Source: JAJRAG01 sp050010535
Lineage (GTDB): Archaea > Thermoplasmatota > Thermoplasmata > Methanomassiliicoccales > JACIVX01
NCBI GenBank assembly: GCA_050010535.1
Contig: JBEKKT010000023.1
Span: forward strand, 1 to 26,417
Direction: 5' to 3'
DNA length: 26,417 nt
Each line of letters opens with the position of its first letter. Within the stretch, counting starts at the first letter, position 1. This document shows, piece after piece, positions 16,212 to 24,103 of this stretch. The notes under the pieces were generated by a model, which saw nothing but the letters and a program-made list of their open reading frames with translations, ran no database searches and was not told where the DNA came from. The translations under genes and the position numbers were made by a program.

Positions 16212-17198
16212 ATGTCGATGCCAGTCTCGGCGAGACAGATGCTTGGAACAATAGCACTCAGGCTCCAAAGCGGCACAAAACTCGTTCTGCTTCATGGGAA
16301 CGCGGACCCAGACGCGCTTGGTTGTGCTTTCGCGATCTGCCGCAGCTTTCCGAACGTCAAGGTTGTAGCTCCGGGCGGGCTCGACAGACTTTCAAAGGTC
16401 ATCGGCGCCAAGCTGAACTTCGAGGTCGGAGAGATCGCATCGCTGGAAGGGTACGATGTCAAAGTCGTCGTCGACACTTCCTCGCCTGACCAGATCGGTC
16501 CGTTTTCCGGAGGGCTGGACGGCTGCATAGTTATCGACCATCACGCCAGGACCGATCGATGGCAAGGATGCACATACTACTGCGACGACACAAGAAGGAG
16601 TTGCGCCGAGATAGTCTACGAACTTCTCAAGGAAGCGGGCATCAAGATAGGCAAGGAGGTCGGCCTGGCCTTGATGATCGGCATGCTAACGGACAGCGGG
16701 CATCTGAACTATGCGACGCCTGCATTGCTCCGCAGCTTTGCCGAGATAATGGAGGAGACGAGGTTGAGCATGGATGAAGTCATGGACCTGATCGAGATTG
16801 AGCAGGATGTCTCCGAGCGCATTTCCCAACTGAAGGGCGCGCAGAGATTGAAGTTTGAGAGAACGGACGGATTCATCGTCGCACTCTCCCACGGCAGTGC
16901 GTTCGAGAGTTCGGTCTGCAAGTCGCTCATAGGGCTCGGCGCGGACGTGGCCTTCGTTGGCTCGCAACGGGACGAGAGCTTCAGGATCAGCGCCAGGGCG
17001 AGGCCAGAGATCGTCAGGATGGGACTCCACTTAGGGAAACTGCTCGGCGAAGTCGGGACGGAGACTTCCAACGACGGCGGAGGTCACGGGGGGGCGGCCG
17101 GTCTCGTCGGCGTGGGGGACGTCGAAGCAATCCTCAACATATGTTCACAGCGAGCGATCGATTGCATAAAGAGTCATGCCGTCGACGAAAGACGGTAG
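16212..17198 (+). CDS. DHH/DHHA1-family phosphoesterase (RecJ/NrnA-like)
   Basis: A 328-residue DHH phosphoesterase with all metal-binding motifs: H29-x2-D32-x-D34 (HGNADPDALG), D88 (VVVDTS), the D109-H110-H111 triad (IDHH) and D161 (MLTDSG). The C-terminal DHHA1 domain has GGGHGGAAG at 289-297. Such enzymes use two Mn ions to cleave phosphodiesters in short RNA, DNA or cyclic dinucleotides; which one cannot be decided here. The frame stays open upstream to a TTG at 16161, but conserved sequence starts near the ATG at 16212. It ends the exosome block and faces tyrS, which converges on it 43 bp away. Confidence 0.88.
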   Translation: MSMPVSARQMLGTIALRLQSGTKLVLLHGNADPDALGCAFAICRSFPNVKVVAPGGLDRLSKVIGAKLNFEVGEIASLEGYDVKVVVDTSSPDQIGPFSGGLDGCIVIDHHARTDRWQGCTYYCDDTRRSCAEIVYELLKEAGIKIGKEVGLALMIGMLTDSGHLNYATPALLRSFAEIMEETRLSMDEVMDLIEIEQDVSERISQLKGAQRLKFERTDGFIVALSHGSAFESSVCKSLIGLGADVAFVGSQRDESFRISARARPEIVRMGLHLGKLLGEVGTETSNDGGGHGGAAGLVGVGDVEAILNICSQRAIDCIKSHAVDERR

Positions 17199-17241
17199 TG
17201 CCCGGCTTCACTCTGATTGCCTGTTGCGTCTCTGGTAGAGA

Positions 17242-18282
17242 TCAGGTAGTAATCTCTCTAATCTCTTTCAGCCTCTGAGGCTTCCTCTCGAAGTACTCCC
17301 TAACGGGCTGAAGTATCTGTACCAGTGCCTCGGACGCCCCATTCTTGAGATCCATCGGGTGCAGATTCCCCGCAGCATAGGTCGACTCAATGTCGACGTA
17401 GCTTCTAAACTCCAAGGGTCCGCCGAACTTCTCTGGCCTGTTGATCGCGACCGACTTCATCTTGTCGAATATTATGAGGCGATACAGAGCAAGGACCGGG
17501 TTGCCGTCAACGGTCGGCGGGCAGAAAGCCTTGCCAATCTTCCGCTTGATTTCGTCCGGCGAATCGTGGATCAGAATGGCACTGTCCGGGTCGCTCTTCG
17601 ACATCTTCGTCGAGACGGGATCCATTCTGTCCGTGCCTTTGAGGCCAGGTAGCAATGGCGTATGGAGCGCGACAGGTTTCTTCCATCCCAGCTTCTCCGC
17701 CGCCTCCCTCGCCAGCATATGAGCCCTCCGTTGGTCCAGGCCGGCGTACGCGACGTCGACGTCGAGTTCGAATATGTCGGCCGCCTGCATCAACGGATAA
17801 AGAGTCTTCGAAGCATCCATCTCCGCTTCGTCCTCCTGCCGCCCCATGATAGTAAGGGCCCTCTTGACCCGCGTCAGGGTCGTGGACTTCCCAATCTTTA
17901 TCACCTTTTCCCAGTACGAGATGTCGTCCATGATCTCCGAGGCAAACTTGTAAGCGACCTTGTCACTCGGCACGCCGAGGGCCTGGAAGCAATCCTCCAT
18001 GTAGTTAGCGCAGGTTCGAATGCTATCGATGTTCCCGGCCAGCTTGTCGTTGATGTAGGCGTGCCAATCGGCGAAGAAGACAGTGAAGTTGAAACCGGCA
18101 TTGACGAAGTCCTCTATCTTCGCCGCCAAGATCATCCACCCCAGATGAACGAGACCGGACGGTTCGAACCCGACGTATCCCTTCGGGGACGTCTCGGAAG
18201 CGATCAGCGCGCTCAGTTCCTCGACGGTCACGATCTCCTCTGTGTTCCTGGTTAACCGACTCAGTCTTTCCTCCCTGTCCAT
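17242..18282 (-). CDS. tyrS: Tyrosyl-tRNA synthetase, archaeal type
   Basis: A 346-residue class I TyrRS of archaeal/eukaryal size and type. It has GFEPSGLVHLGW (the HIGH equivalent, residues 38-49), the tyrosine-pocket segment YPLMQAADIFELDVDVAYAG split at 162-181, and KMSKS at 226-230 followed by DPDSAI. It joins tyrosine to tRNA-Tyr. I chose ATG at 18282; a TTG three codons upstream also exists. The ATG fits the TATA box at 18309-18318, which predicts an almost leaderless mRNA. It is transcribed alone, converging on the DHH gene. Confidence 0.96.
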   Translation of the reverse strand: MDREERLSRLTRNTEEIVTVEELSALIASETSPKGYVGFEPSGLVHLGWMILAAKIEDFVNAGFNFTVFFADWHAYINDKLAGNIDSIRTCANYMEDCFQALGVPSDKVAYKFASEIMDDISYWEKVIKIGKSTTLTRVKRALTIMGRQEDEAEMDASKTLYPLMQAADIFELDVDVAYAGLDQRRAHMLAREAAEKLGWKKPVALHTPLLPGLKGTDRMDPVSTKMSKSDPDSAILIHDSPDEIKRKIGKAFCPPTVDGNPVLALYRLIIFDKMKSVAINRPEKFGGPLEFRSYVDIESTYAAGNLHPMDLKNGASEALVQILQPVREYFERKPQRLKEIREITT

Positions 18283-18306
18283 GCCACTCAAAGCGAAATC
18301 TCCAGA

Positions 18307-18320
18307 CAGTTATAAAACAC
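18307..18320 (-). promoter_or_regulatory. tyrS promoter, TATA box
   Basis: On the minus strand GTTTTATAAC (18309-18318) is a good TATA box about 30 bases before the tyrS ATG at 18282. That distance predicts initiation within a few bases of the start codon, so the transcript is probably nearly leaderless. Confidence 0.65.
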
Positions 18321-18433
18321 TTCGCAATCTCCGAGATGCAGTGACTGGAGCTGGAAACAGCAGAAAGAGAAGAAAATGAAAAGGAGGGATGGAAGCGATT
18401 TCGGGGCAATCCCGTTCTCCGTCCGAAGTCAAT

Positions 18434-18718
18434 CTAGCCGCCCGCCGTGACCGGAAAGAGAGAGATAACGTCGCCGTCCTCCAGCTTTGTCTGCATCCCC
18501 CTGAGGTGCCTGATGTTTCGGCCGTTCACCAGTATGTAGAGCAGGTCCGACAACTGGCCCCCCTTGAGATACAATATCTTCGTCAGCTTATCCCCCACAT
18601 CGACAACCAGTTTATCGAGGACGCTCTTGACGGTGTCACCAGCCACATCCAACTTCAGCTCGGTGGCACCGATGGTCGTCCCAATGTGCCCAAACGTCCT
18701 CAAGGTCACGACAGTCAT
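18434..18718 (-). CDS. MoaD/ThiS/SAMP-like ubiquitin-fold sulfur carrier
   Basis: A 94-residue beta-grasp protein ending in VTAGG. A free C-terminal Gly-Gly is the site that becomes adenylated, then thiocarboxylated or conjugated, in MoaD, ThiS and archaeal SAMPs. LFPVTAGG at the end and VTLRTFGHI at the start match MoaD-like proteins. Its role may be molybdopterin synthesis, tRNA thiolation or protein modification; the sequence does not choose between them. It begins 35 bp after the flavoprotein gene on the same strand with GAGGT six bases before the ATG, so the two are probably one transcript. No E1-like or MoaE gene is near. Confidence 0.82.
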   Translation of the reverse strand: MTVVTLRTFGHIGTTIGATELKLDVAGDTVKSVLDKLVVDVGDKLTKILYLKGGQLSDLLYILVNGRNIRHLRGMQTKLEDGDVISLFPVTAGG

Positions 18719-18753
18719 GCTTTACCTCTGTGTTGTAAGTTTAGGACGCGCAC

Positions 18754-20103
18754 TTATAGCTTTTTCGCTGCATCCTCGGCCGCGATGTTGACTATGTCCA
18801 TCACCATTGATGTTGGCGGGCAGTAGGCGTTTTCGAACGCGGTGACAAATTCCTCCACCGTTACTCCCTTTATGACGGCTGCGGTCACCCAATTCACGCG
18901 ACCGGTGATTTCCTCGCCACCGACGATTTGCGAGCCAAGAATCTTGTGGCTGTCCTTGTCAATCAACATCTTGACGGTTATCTCCTTTCCGCCTGGATAG
19001 TACCTCGCCCTAGTCAATCCGCTTGCCTTGCCCTCGACGTAGTTCAGACCATAGTAGTCGGCTAGACCCCTTGACAGTCCGGTACCGCCGGCCTCAATCT
19101 CTCCGATCCTGCTTATGAACGCACTAGCGACTCCAGGATAGTATGCGTATCCGCCCGCGGCGTTCAAGCCGGCCACACGTCCCTGGCGCAAAGCGCTGGA
19201 TCCGAGCTGGCTCATCGTGGGCCCAGGCACGACGGCACTCTCGACCATGATTACATCACCGCACAGGTAGACGTCCTTGACCAGCCGGCCCTTCTTATAG
19301 GGCTGCAGAGTGGGGCTCGTTCTGACCGCGCCCAACACCCCGACATCAAGACCCATTATGTTCGGTATCTCGAGGTTCGCCCTCACACCGGTGGACATAA
19401 TGACCAAGTCGCAGGGATACTCGACGTTTCCGGCAACAACCTTCTCGACCTTCCCGTCGCCTTTTATCGCTCCGATTGGAGTGTTCAGAACGAACTTGAT
19501 TCCCTGCTTCTCGCAGTATTCCTGGACCATTCCAGCCATGTCGGAATCAAATATGCGCGGTATGACCTGAGGGAACATTTCAATCACTGTAACACTCAGC
19601 CCAGCGTGCTTCAGCCCAACCGCCATCTCCAGTCCAATCACGCCCGCGCCGGCGACGACGACCGATTTCGCCCCCTTCATGGCTTTCTGTATCGCCTTGC
19701 CGTCGTTGACCGTCCGGACGGTGAAGACTCCTGGAAGTTTCGAACCCTCCACTGGCGGAATGAACACGGTGCCGCCCGTGGCGACGACGATCGCGTCGTA
19801 TATGAACTGCTTGCCATCTGCTGTCGTCACCGTCTTCTTGTCCATGTCCACCCCTATGACTTTCGTCTTGGTGTGGACCGTGATGTTCCTTTCCTTCTGG
19901 TAGAAGTCACGTGTGTGCATCACGATGGTCTCGAAGTTCTTTATCTTGCCTTCAAGGACGAAAGGTATCGCGCACGGAGAATATGCGATGTGCTCGTCCT
20001 CCGTAAATACGGTCACTTCTGCGTCCTTATCCTTAGCTCTGGCGGTCGAAGCGGCGTGCATTCCCGCCGCACCGGCACCAATGATAATTATTTTCCTTCC
20101 CAT
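18754..20103 (-). CDS. FAD/NAD(P)H-dependent disulfide reductase or NADH oxidase (CoADR/Nox-like)
   Basis: A 449-residue flavoprotein of the CoA-disulfide reductase/NADH oxidase group. The FAD motif GAGAAG is at 9-14. A single redox Cys44 sits in YSPCAIP, as in this single-cysteine family. The NAD(P)H motif GAGVIG is at 152-157, a second FAD motif (LCGD) at 280-283, and a dimerisation domain follows about residue 325. The C-terminal segment AYCPPTS is near the place where related CoADRs have a catalytic Tyr. Substrate options are CoA disulfide, polysulfide/sulfur, or oxygen/peroxide. ATG at 20103 is preferred over GTG at 20112 because GGGTG lies eight bases before it. A MoaD-like gene follows in the same unit. 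Confidence 0.85.
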   Translation of the reverse strand: MGRKIIIIGAGAAGMHAASTARAKDKDAEVTVFTEDEHIAYSPCAIPFVLEGKIKNFETIVMHTRDFYQKERNITVHTKTKVIGVDMDKKTVTTADGKQFIYDAIVVATGGTVFIPPVEGSKLPGVFTVRTVNDGKAIQKAMKGAKSVVVAGAGVIGLEMAVGLKHAGLSVTVIEMFPQVIPRIFDSDMAGMVQEYCEKQGIKFVLNTPIGAIKGDGKVEKVVAGNVEYPCDLVIMSTGVRANLEIPNIMGLDVGVLGAVRTSPTLQPYKKGRLVKDVYLCGDVIMVESAVVPGPTMSQLGSSALRQGRVAGLNAAGGYAYYPGVASAFISRIGEIEAGGTGLSRGLADYYGLNYVEGKASGLTRARYYPGGKEITVKMLIDKDSHKILGSQIVGGEEITGRVNWVTAAVIKGVTVEEFVTAFENAYCPPTSMVMDIVNIAAEDAAKKL

Positions 20104-20138
20104 CGTTAACACCCTTTGCGGGGTGATGCCTTACACAC

Positions 20139-20153
20139 ATATTAAAATATTCG
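20139..20153 (-). promoter_or_regulatory. Promoter of the flavoprotein-MoaD unit, TATA box
   Basis: On the minus strand ATATTTTAAT (20142-20151) lies about 43 bases before the ATG at 20103. It predicts a start near 20120 and a short leader containing AAAGGGTG. The rest of the divergent spacer up to 20312 contains CTTAAACT near 20205, a poor candidate for the plus-strand promoter. Confidence 0.6.
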
Positions 20154-20312
20154 CAATTTCACCCAGTCTGGATGAACTCCGCAGACGACCATCGATCGGA
20201 ACTTAAACTCGATGTTGTTCTGGTCATTCTACCGTTGCCGCCACCTGCAATCATCGCGACTCAAGACAACTGCAAACATTCAAGAGCAACAGGCTAGTAT
20301 GGTTCCGCCACG

Positions 20313-21311
20313 ATGCGAGTGCCCACTAACAGCAGAATAACACCCCTGGCCGTCTGGAAGGAAGAAGACGTCATCGAAGGGAGAAGGGTCAAAGCCTTCG
20401 TGACAATACTCAGGACGACCGGATGCTGGTGGTCGAGAGAACGGGGCTGCACAATGTGCGGGTACAACCTCGCCAGTGAAGAGCACATCGGCCTTCAAGA
20501 ACTGAGGATGCAACTCGAGAAGGTGCTGACGTCATATTCCGGGGAGGAAATGGTCAAAATCTACAACTCCGGCAGCTTCCTAGATCCAAGAGAGATTCCG
20601 CTCGAATTCAGACAGGATATTCTGAACAAGTTCGAAAAAGCGAGGAGGATACTCTTCGAGACCCGCCCGGAATTCGTGACCGAAGAAACGCTCAACCAGT
20701 TTCCCGCTGACAGGATCTCCGTGGCGATCGGCCTCGAGAGCGGCAACGACGATGTGCTCAAGAGCTGCATACGGAAAGGCCTCACGGTCGACCAGTATGT
20801 CACGGCAGCGAAATTGCTGAACAGGAAGCGAATTCCGTTGAGAACATATCTGTTGCTGAAGCCCCCGTTCCTGACCGAGCGGCAGGCAGTCGAAGACGCG
20901 AAGCGTTCGGCCTCTTTCGCTTCAAGGTTGTCGGAAAGCGTGTCGATAAACCCGCTGAATGTCCAGAAGGGCACACTGGTGGAGGAACTCTGGCGAAGGG
21001 GGGACTACAGACCGCCGTGGCTTTGGTCGCTGGTTGAAGTCCTGAAGAGCAGGAAGGGATGCAACGAATCGAGGATCTTCTCCTCCCCCAGCGGCGGTGG
21101 GACCCCAAGGGGAATCCACAATTGCGCCAACTGCGACAGAAAAGTCCTTGAGGCCATCCAGCGATTTACTTTCTCGCAGGACCAGTCGGAGTTTGATCAG
21201 GCTCGTTGTGGATGCGCAGTCGAGTGGAAAGCGCTGATGGATGTGCAAGATGCAATGAGCACATCCGTCGACACGGAAAGGTACCTCGGAAGCGAGCTAG
21301 ATCTCGAGTGA
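20313..21311 (+). CDS. raSEA: Radical SAM protein, archaeosine synthase beta type (RaSEA)
   Basis: A 332-residue radical SAM enzyme of the TIGR01210/COG1244 type. The cluster motif is C38-x7-C46-x2-C49 within TTGCWWSRERGCTMCGYN, a spacing unlike the classic Cx3Cx2C but typical of this group in its GCTMCGYN ending. In archaea RaSEA acts with ArcS to turn the lysine adduct of preQ0 at G15 of tRNA into archaeosine. IYNSGSFLDPREI (83-95) and IGLESGND (139-146) fit the core SAM-binding barrel. C271-x2-C274 and C299-x-C301 near the end may bind zinc or a second cluster. ArcS and ArcTGT are not in the window. The ATG has no clear Shine-Dalgarno match, so the start is less certain. Confidence 0.78.
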   Translation: MRVPTNSRITPLAVWKEEDVIEGRRVKAFVTILRTTGCWWSRERGCTMCGYNLASEEHIGLQELRMQLEKVLTSYSGEEMVKIYNSGSFLDPREIPLEFRQDILNKFEKARRILFETRPEFVTEETLNQFPADRISVAIGLESGNDDVLKSCIRKGLTVDQYVTAAKLLNRKRIPLRTYLLLKPPFLTERQAVEDAKRSASFASRLSESVSINPLNVQKGTLVEELWRRGDYRPPWLWSLVEVLKSRKGCNESRIFSSPSGGGTPRGIHNCANCDRKVLEAIQRFTFSQDQSEFDQARCGCAVEWKALMDVQDAMSTSVDTERYLGSELDLE

Positions 21312-21360
21312 TGATCGCCTGATTTCTTGTCGGTCGCTCGAAACCCAGGAGGCGATAAGG

Positions 21361-21681
21361 ATGGAGTACGACATAAGAAAAGGACATTACGCGGAGATCG
21401 AAGGGGACGGTCTGAAGAGAATCATGAAAGACATTTTCGGCAGAGCTTCGCAGGAAGGGGAGATGATCGTCTCCTCTTACGGCGTATTGACTCGCAATGA
21501 AGCGAAGATCGTGAGCAAGTCTTCTTTGCTTGTGAACACAAAGAGCGACGCCTCAGTCCCAAATCACGTAGCCATGGAAACGATCAAGCGGTTCAACCTG
21601 TTCCTAGAGAGATCAACGGGATTCACCTCTAGGCAGCGCAGGGAACGTCTGCAGAAGAAGGCCAAGGAAGGGAGGCTCTAG
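21361..21681 (+). CDS. Small archaeal protein, DUF5611-like
   Basis: A 106-residue protein of unknown function. The start MEYDIRKGHYAEIEGDGLK and the end STGFTSRQRRERLQKKAK resemble the euryarchaeal DUF5611 family as I recall it. No Cys clusters, signal peptide or membrane segment are visible; the C-terminus is strongly basic and could bind nucleic acid. GGAGGCGAT precedes the ATG, a strong ribosome-binding site. It follows the RaSEA-type gene by 49 bp on the same strand, so the two may be co-transcribed. Confidence 0.65.
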   Translation: MEYDIRKGHYAEIEGDGLKRIMKDIFGRASQEGEMIVSSYGVLTRNEAKIVSKSSLLVNTKSDASVPNHVAMETIKRFNLFLERSTGFTSRQRRERLQKKAKEGRL

Positions 21682-22031
21682 TCAGACGTCCCCGCCCCGA
21701 CGACTTGTAAGTGCCTGAAGGTTCGATGGAAGACTCAACGCGACCGAGTCAGCCGGGTGGTGAAATGTCGGGAAGACAGGTAGTTCCCATCTCGCATGTA
21801 TCGACCGCACAGCTTAAATACAATTATCATTATGCAAGAAGTCGCTGAACGCACTGAGGACTTTCGACCAGACGCCTTGGGCAATGCGATGAGCATCCCT
21901 GTTTCCCTCTCTTACGAGGTTTTGGGAGGAGAAAACGGTGTCACGGTCAAGGGTGAGAACCTCAAAAGCAATCAACAGCGAGCGTTAGCGGAAGAGAGTG
22001 GATTCTCTCACCTCCAGAAAGAGGGAGGATC
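21682..22031 (+). promoter_or_regulatory. Spacer and structured 5' leader of the ribosomal protein operon
   Basis: 350 bases without a supportable gene. The first 130 hold the end of the previous unit and the promoter. From about 21842 to 22031 there is a leader of about 190 nt. Three inverted repeats are visible in it. GAGGTTTT at 21916-21923 pairs with AGAACCTC at 21956-21963 (one G-U pair). GAGAG at 21994-21998 pairs with CTCTC at 22005-22009. CCTCC at 22011-22015 pairs with GGAGG at 22024-22028. The last one contains the L3 Shine-Dalgarno sequence, so folding would hide it. Pairing is read by eye; no folding was computed. Confidence 0.5.
21812..21826 (+). promoter_or_regulatory. Ribosomal protein operon promoter, TATA box
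   Basis: CTTAAATACA (21813-21822) is a strong TATA box. Initiation would fall near 21840-21845. The 13-nt stretch TTAAATACAATTA starting at 21814 is identical to the one in the ftsZ promoter. Confidence 0.7.
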
Positions 22032-23033
22032 ATGTCGAACAAACGACGTCCACGGAAAGGTTCAATGGCGTTTTCGCCTAGGAAGAGAGCGCAACGACAG
22101 TTCCCACGGCTCGATGCCTGGCCAGAGATCAGCGAAGGTCCTAGGATTCAGGGATTCGCAGGATACAAGGCCGGGATGACACACGCCTTCTTGGTGGACT
22201 ACCGCCCGACTAGCAACACTTCTGGCCGAGAGGTCCAGATACCAGTGACGGTGCTGGAAGTCCCGCCTATGAGAGTCGCGGCGGTCAGGTTCTACGAGAG
22301 CACGCGCTACGGTCTTCGAACGGTCGGCGAGGTTTGGTCAAACGCTGTCGACGAGATACTGACCCGGCTGCTCCCGATACCGAAGGACTACGATTCTGAC
22401 AAGGCCTGGGAGAAGTACAATGGCATAGATGTCGAGGATGTGAGGCTCCTCGCGTATACCCAGCCCACGCTTGTGAAGGGCGTGCCGAAGAAGATGCCGG
22501 AGATTATGGAGCTGCGCATCGGCGGCGGGACCATTGGCGCGAGAATCGACTACGCGAAGTCGCTGCTGGGCAAAGATATCAGAATCACCGATTTCACAAA
22601 GGAAGGTTTGATGATAGACATCGCGGCGGTCACGAAGGGAAAGGGATTCCAGGGCGCCACAAAGAGATGGGGCGTCAAACTGCTGTCGCACAAGAACAGT
22701 AAGCACCGCAGGATGGTCGGCACTCTAGGTCCGAAGAGACCCGGTTACGTCAGACCGACCGTTCCTCAGTCTGGCCAGGTCGGCTATCACCAGAGGACGG
22801 AGTTCAACAAGAGGGTCCTGAAGATCGGGGACAACGGAAGCGACGTGACGCCGAAGGGAGGATTCCTCCACTACGGCGAGATCACGAATCCGTATGTGCT
22901 AATACACGGCTCAGTTCCCGGCCCGACGAAGCGCCTGATCAGGCTCAGAGACCCCATCAGAAAGGGAGGCGTTGAACTGAAGGAAACTCCGAATCTGACA
23001 TACGTGTCGACGGAGTCCAAGCAGGGGGCGTGA
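22032..23033 (+). CDS. rpl3: Large-subunit ribosomal protein L3 (uL3)
   Basis: A 333-residue archaeal L3 with the N-terminal RRPRKGSMAFSPRKRA motif, GFAGYKAGMTHA at about 45-56, and the conserved loop KGKGFQGATKRWGV near 200-213 with HRRMVGTLGPKRPGYV after it. L3 sits near the peptidyl transferase centre and starts large-subunit assembly. It is the first gene of the operon. The GGAGG ribosome-binding site is only three bases from the ATG and lies in a possible hairpin. L4 begins 2 bp after its stop. Confidence 0.98.
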   Translation: MSNKRRPRKGSMAFSPRKRAQRQFPRLDAWPEISEGPRIQGFAGYKAGMTHAFLVDYRPTSNTSGREVQIPVTVLEVPPMRVAAVRFYESTRYGLRTVGEVWSNAVDEILTRLLPIPKDYDSDKAWEKYNGIDVEDVRLLAYTQPTLVKGVPKKMPEIMELRIGGGTIGARIDYAKSLLGKDIRITDFTKEGLMIDIAAVTKGKGFQGATKRWGVKLLSHKNSKHRRMVGTLGPKRPGYVRPTVPQSGQVGYHQRTEFNKRVLKIGDNGSDVTPKGGFLHYGEITNPYVLIHGSVPGPTKRLIRLRDPIRKGGVELKETPNLTYVSTESKQGA

Positions 23034-23035
23034 AG

Positions 23036-23809
23036 ATGGCTGGGGAACATGGATCAGTCAATGTGTACTCCTTAAAGGGAGAGGTCGTCAAGAGCATCCG
23101 GCTTCCGACCGTTTTCATGTCAGAATTCAGGCCCGACATAATAAGGAAGGCTGTCTCTGTCCAAGAGGCGAACATGAGGCAGCCCTACGGAGCCATGAAG
23201 GGCGCGGGCATGAGACACGCGGTCTCGACCTGGGGCAAGGGGAGAGGCGTGTCAAGGGTCCAGAGACTGTCCCAAGGACAGAAGGGAGCGCAATCTCCAG
23301 GCACCGTCGGAGGCCGGAAGGCCCATCCTCCATACGCGGAGCGCGACTGGTCTGAGAAGATAAACAAGAAGGAGATGGCAGTGGCCAAGCTATCTGCACT
23401 GGCTGCGATGACGGACGCTGACAAGGTCAGGGGACGGGGACACAGGTTCAACGAAGGGATCACTGTGCCGGTTGTAGTCGAGGACGACATCGAGAAGCTC
23501 TCCAAGACCGCGGAAGTGATGGACGTTCTTGACAACATAGGGGTAGCGGACATCGATAGGGTGAAAGACGGCAGCAAGATCAGGCCGGGGAGGGGCAAGA
23601 TGAGGGGGAGAAGGATACGCTCCCCGAAAGGCGTGCTCATAGTCGTCTCTGACGAGAATTCGCCGCTCTTTGCCGGGGCCGGCAACCTGCCCGGGGTGGA
23701 AGTCGTGGCGACGAACAACCTGAACACGGAGCTCATGGCACCCGGAGGGGACCCAGGAAGGCTCGCGCTTTTCTCCGAGTCTGCCGTCAAGAAAATAGGG
23801 GAGTGGTAG
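23036..23809 (+). CDS. rpl4: Large-subunit ribosomal protein L4 (uL4, L1e/L4e type)
   Basis: A 257-residue archaeal/eukaryal-type L4. The long internal loop is visible as TWGKGRGVSRVQRL followed by GGRKAHPP, which reaches the peptide exit tunnel. The C-terminal half contains SPKGVLIVVSDE and LAPGGDP-like sequence (MAPGGDPGRLALF). I chose ATG at 23036, with GGGGGCGTG before it, rather than a GTG overlapping the L3 stop. L23 follows after 3 bp. Confidence 0.97.
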   Translation: MAGEHGSVNVYSLKGEVVKSIRLPTVFMSEFRPDIIRKAVSVQEANMRQPYGAMKGAGMRHAVSTWGKGRGVSRVQRLSQGQKGAQSPGTVGGRKAHPPYAERDWSEKINKKEMAVAKLSALAAMTDADKVRGRGHRFNEGITVPVVVEDDIEKLSKTAEVMDVLDNIGVADIDRVKDGSKIRPGRGKMRGRRIRSPKGVLIVVSDENSPLFAGAGNLPGVEVVATNNLNTELMAPGGDPGRLALFSESAVKKIGEW

Positions 23810-23812
23810 GAG

Positions 23813-24094
23813 ATGGACAAGAAAGAGATCCTACTTCATCCGTATGTGACAGAGAAGACGATGGACCACATGACCGGAAGCCCGACCCTTGATTTCAAAG
23901 ACGGGAACAAGCTCGAATTTATTGTGCTGAGGGGCGCGACGAAGAAGCAGATAAAGGAGAGCTTCGAGAAGCGCTTCGATGTCAAGGTCGAGAAGGTCTG
24001 GACAAGGATCTACAAGGACGGAAAGCATGCGATAGTCAAGCTCGCTGAGGGATACTCGGCGGAGGACATCGGCATGAGAATCGGAGTGTTCTGA
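23813..24094 (+). CDS. rpl23: Large-subunit ribosomal protein L23 (uL23)
   Basis: A 93-residue L23, with LLHPYVTEKTMDHM at the start, LEFIVLRGATKKQIKE in the middle and VWTRIYKDGKHAIVKL later. It lies at the tunnel exit and is the dock for the signal recognition particle. The TAGGAG ribosome-binding site overlaps the L4 stop. L2 follows after 9 bp. Confidence 0.97.
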   Translation: MDKKEILLHPYVTEKTMDHMTGSPTLDFKDGNKLEFIVLRGATKKQIKESFEKRFDVKVEKVWTRIYKDGKHAIVKLAEGYSAEDIGMRIGVF

Positions 24095-24103
24095 GGAGAT
24101 ATA

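Noticed and set aside
17199..17241. A short TCTCT/AGAGA inverted repeat between the converging DHH and tyrS genes as a terminator
   Set aside because: The stem is only five pairs with no T-run on either strand, so I could not support a terminator.
21696..21772. A tRNA-sized stretch closed by CCCGAC and GTCGGG with an inner GACTC/GAGTC hairpin
   Set aside because: It lacks a GTTCRA-type T arm in the right place on either strand, a seven-base acceptor stem and a clear promoter, so it is not a tRNA. Chance pairing is likely.
21832..22179. An open frame covering the L3 leader and the first part of L3
   Set aside because: It overlaps L3 in another frame, its first ATG at 21832 lies upstream of the likely transcription start, and the translation has no recognisable features. 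A foldable leader explains the region better.
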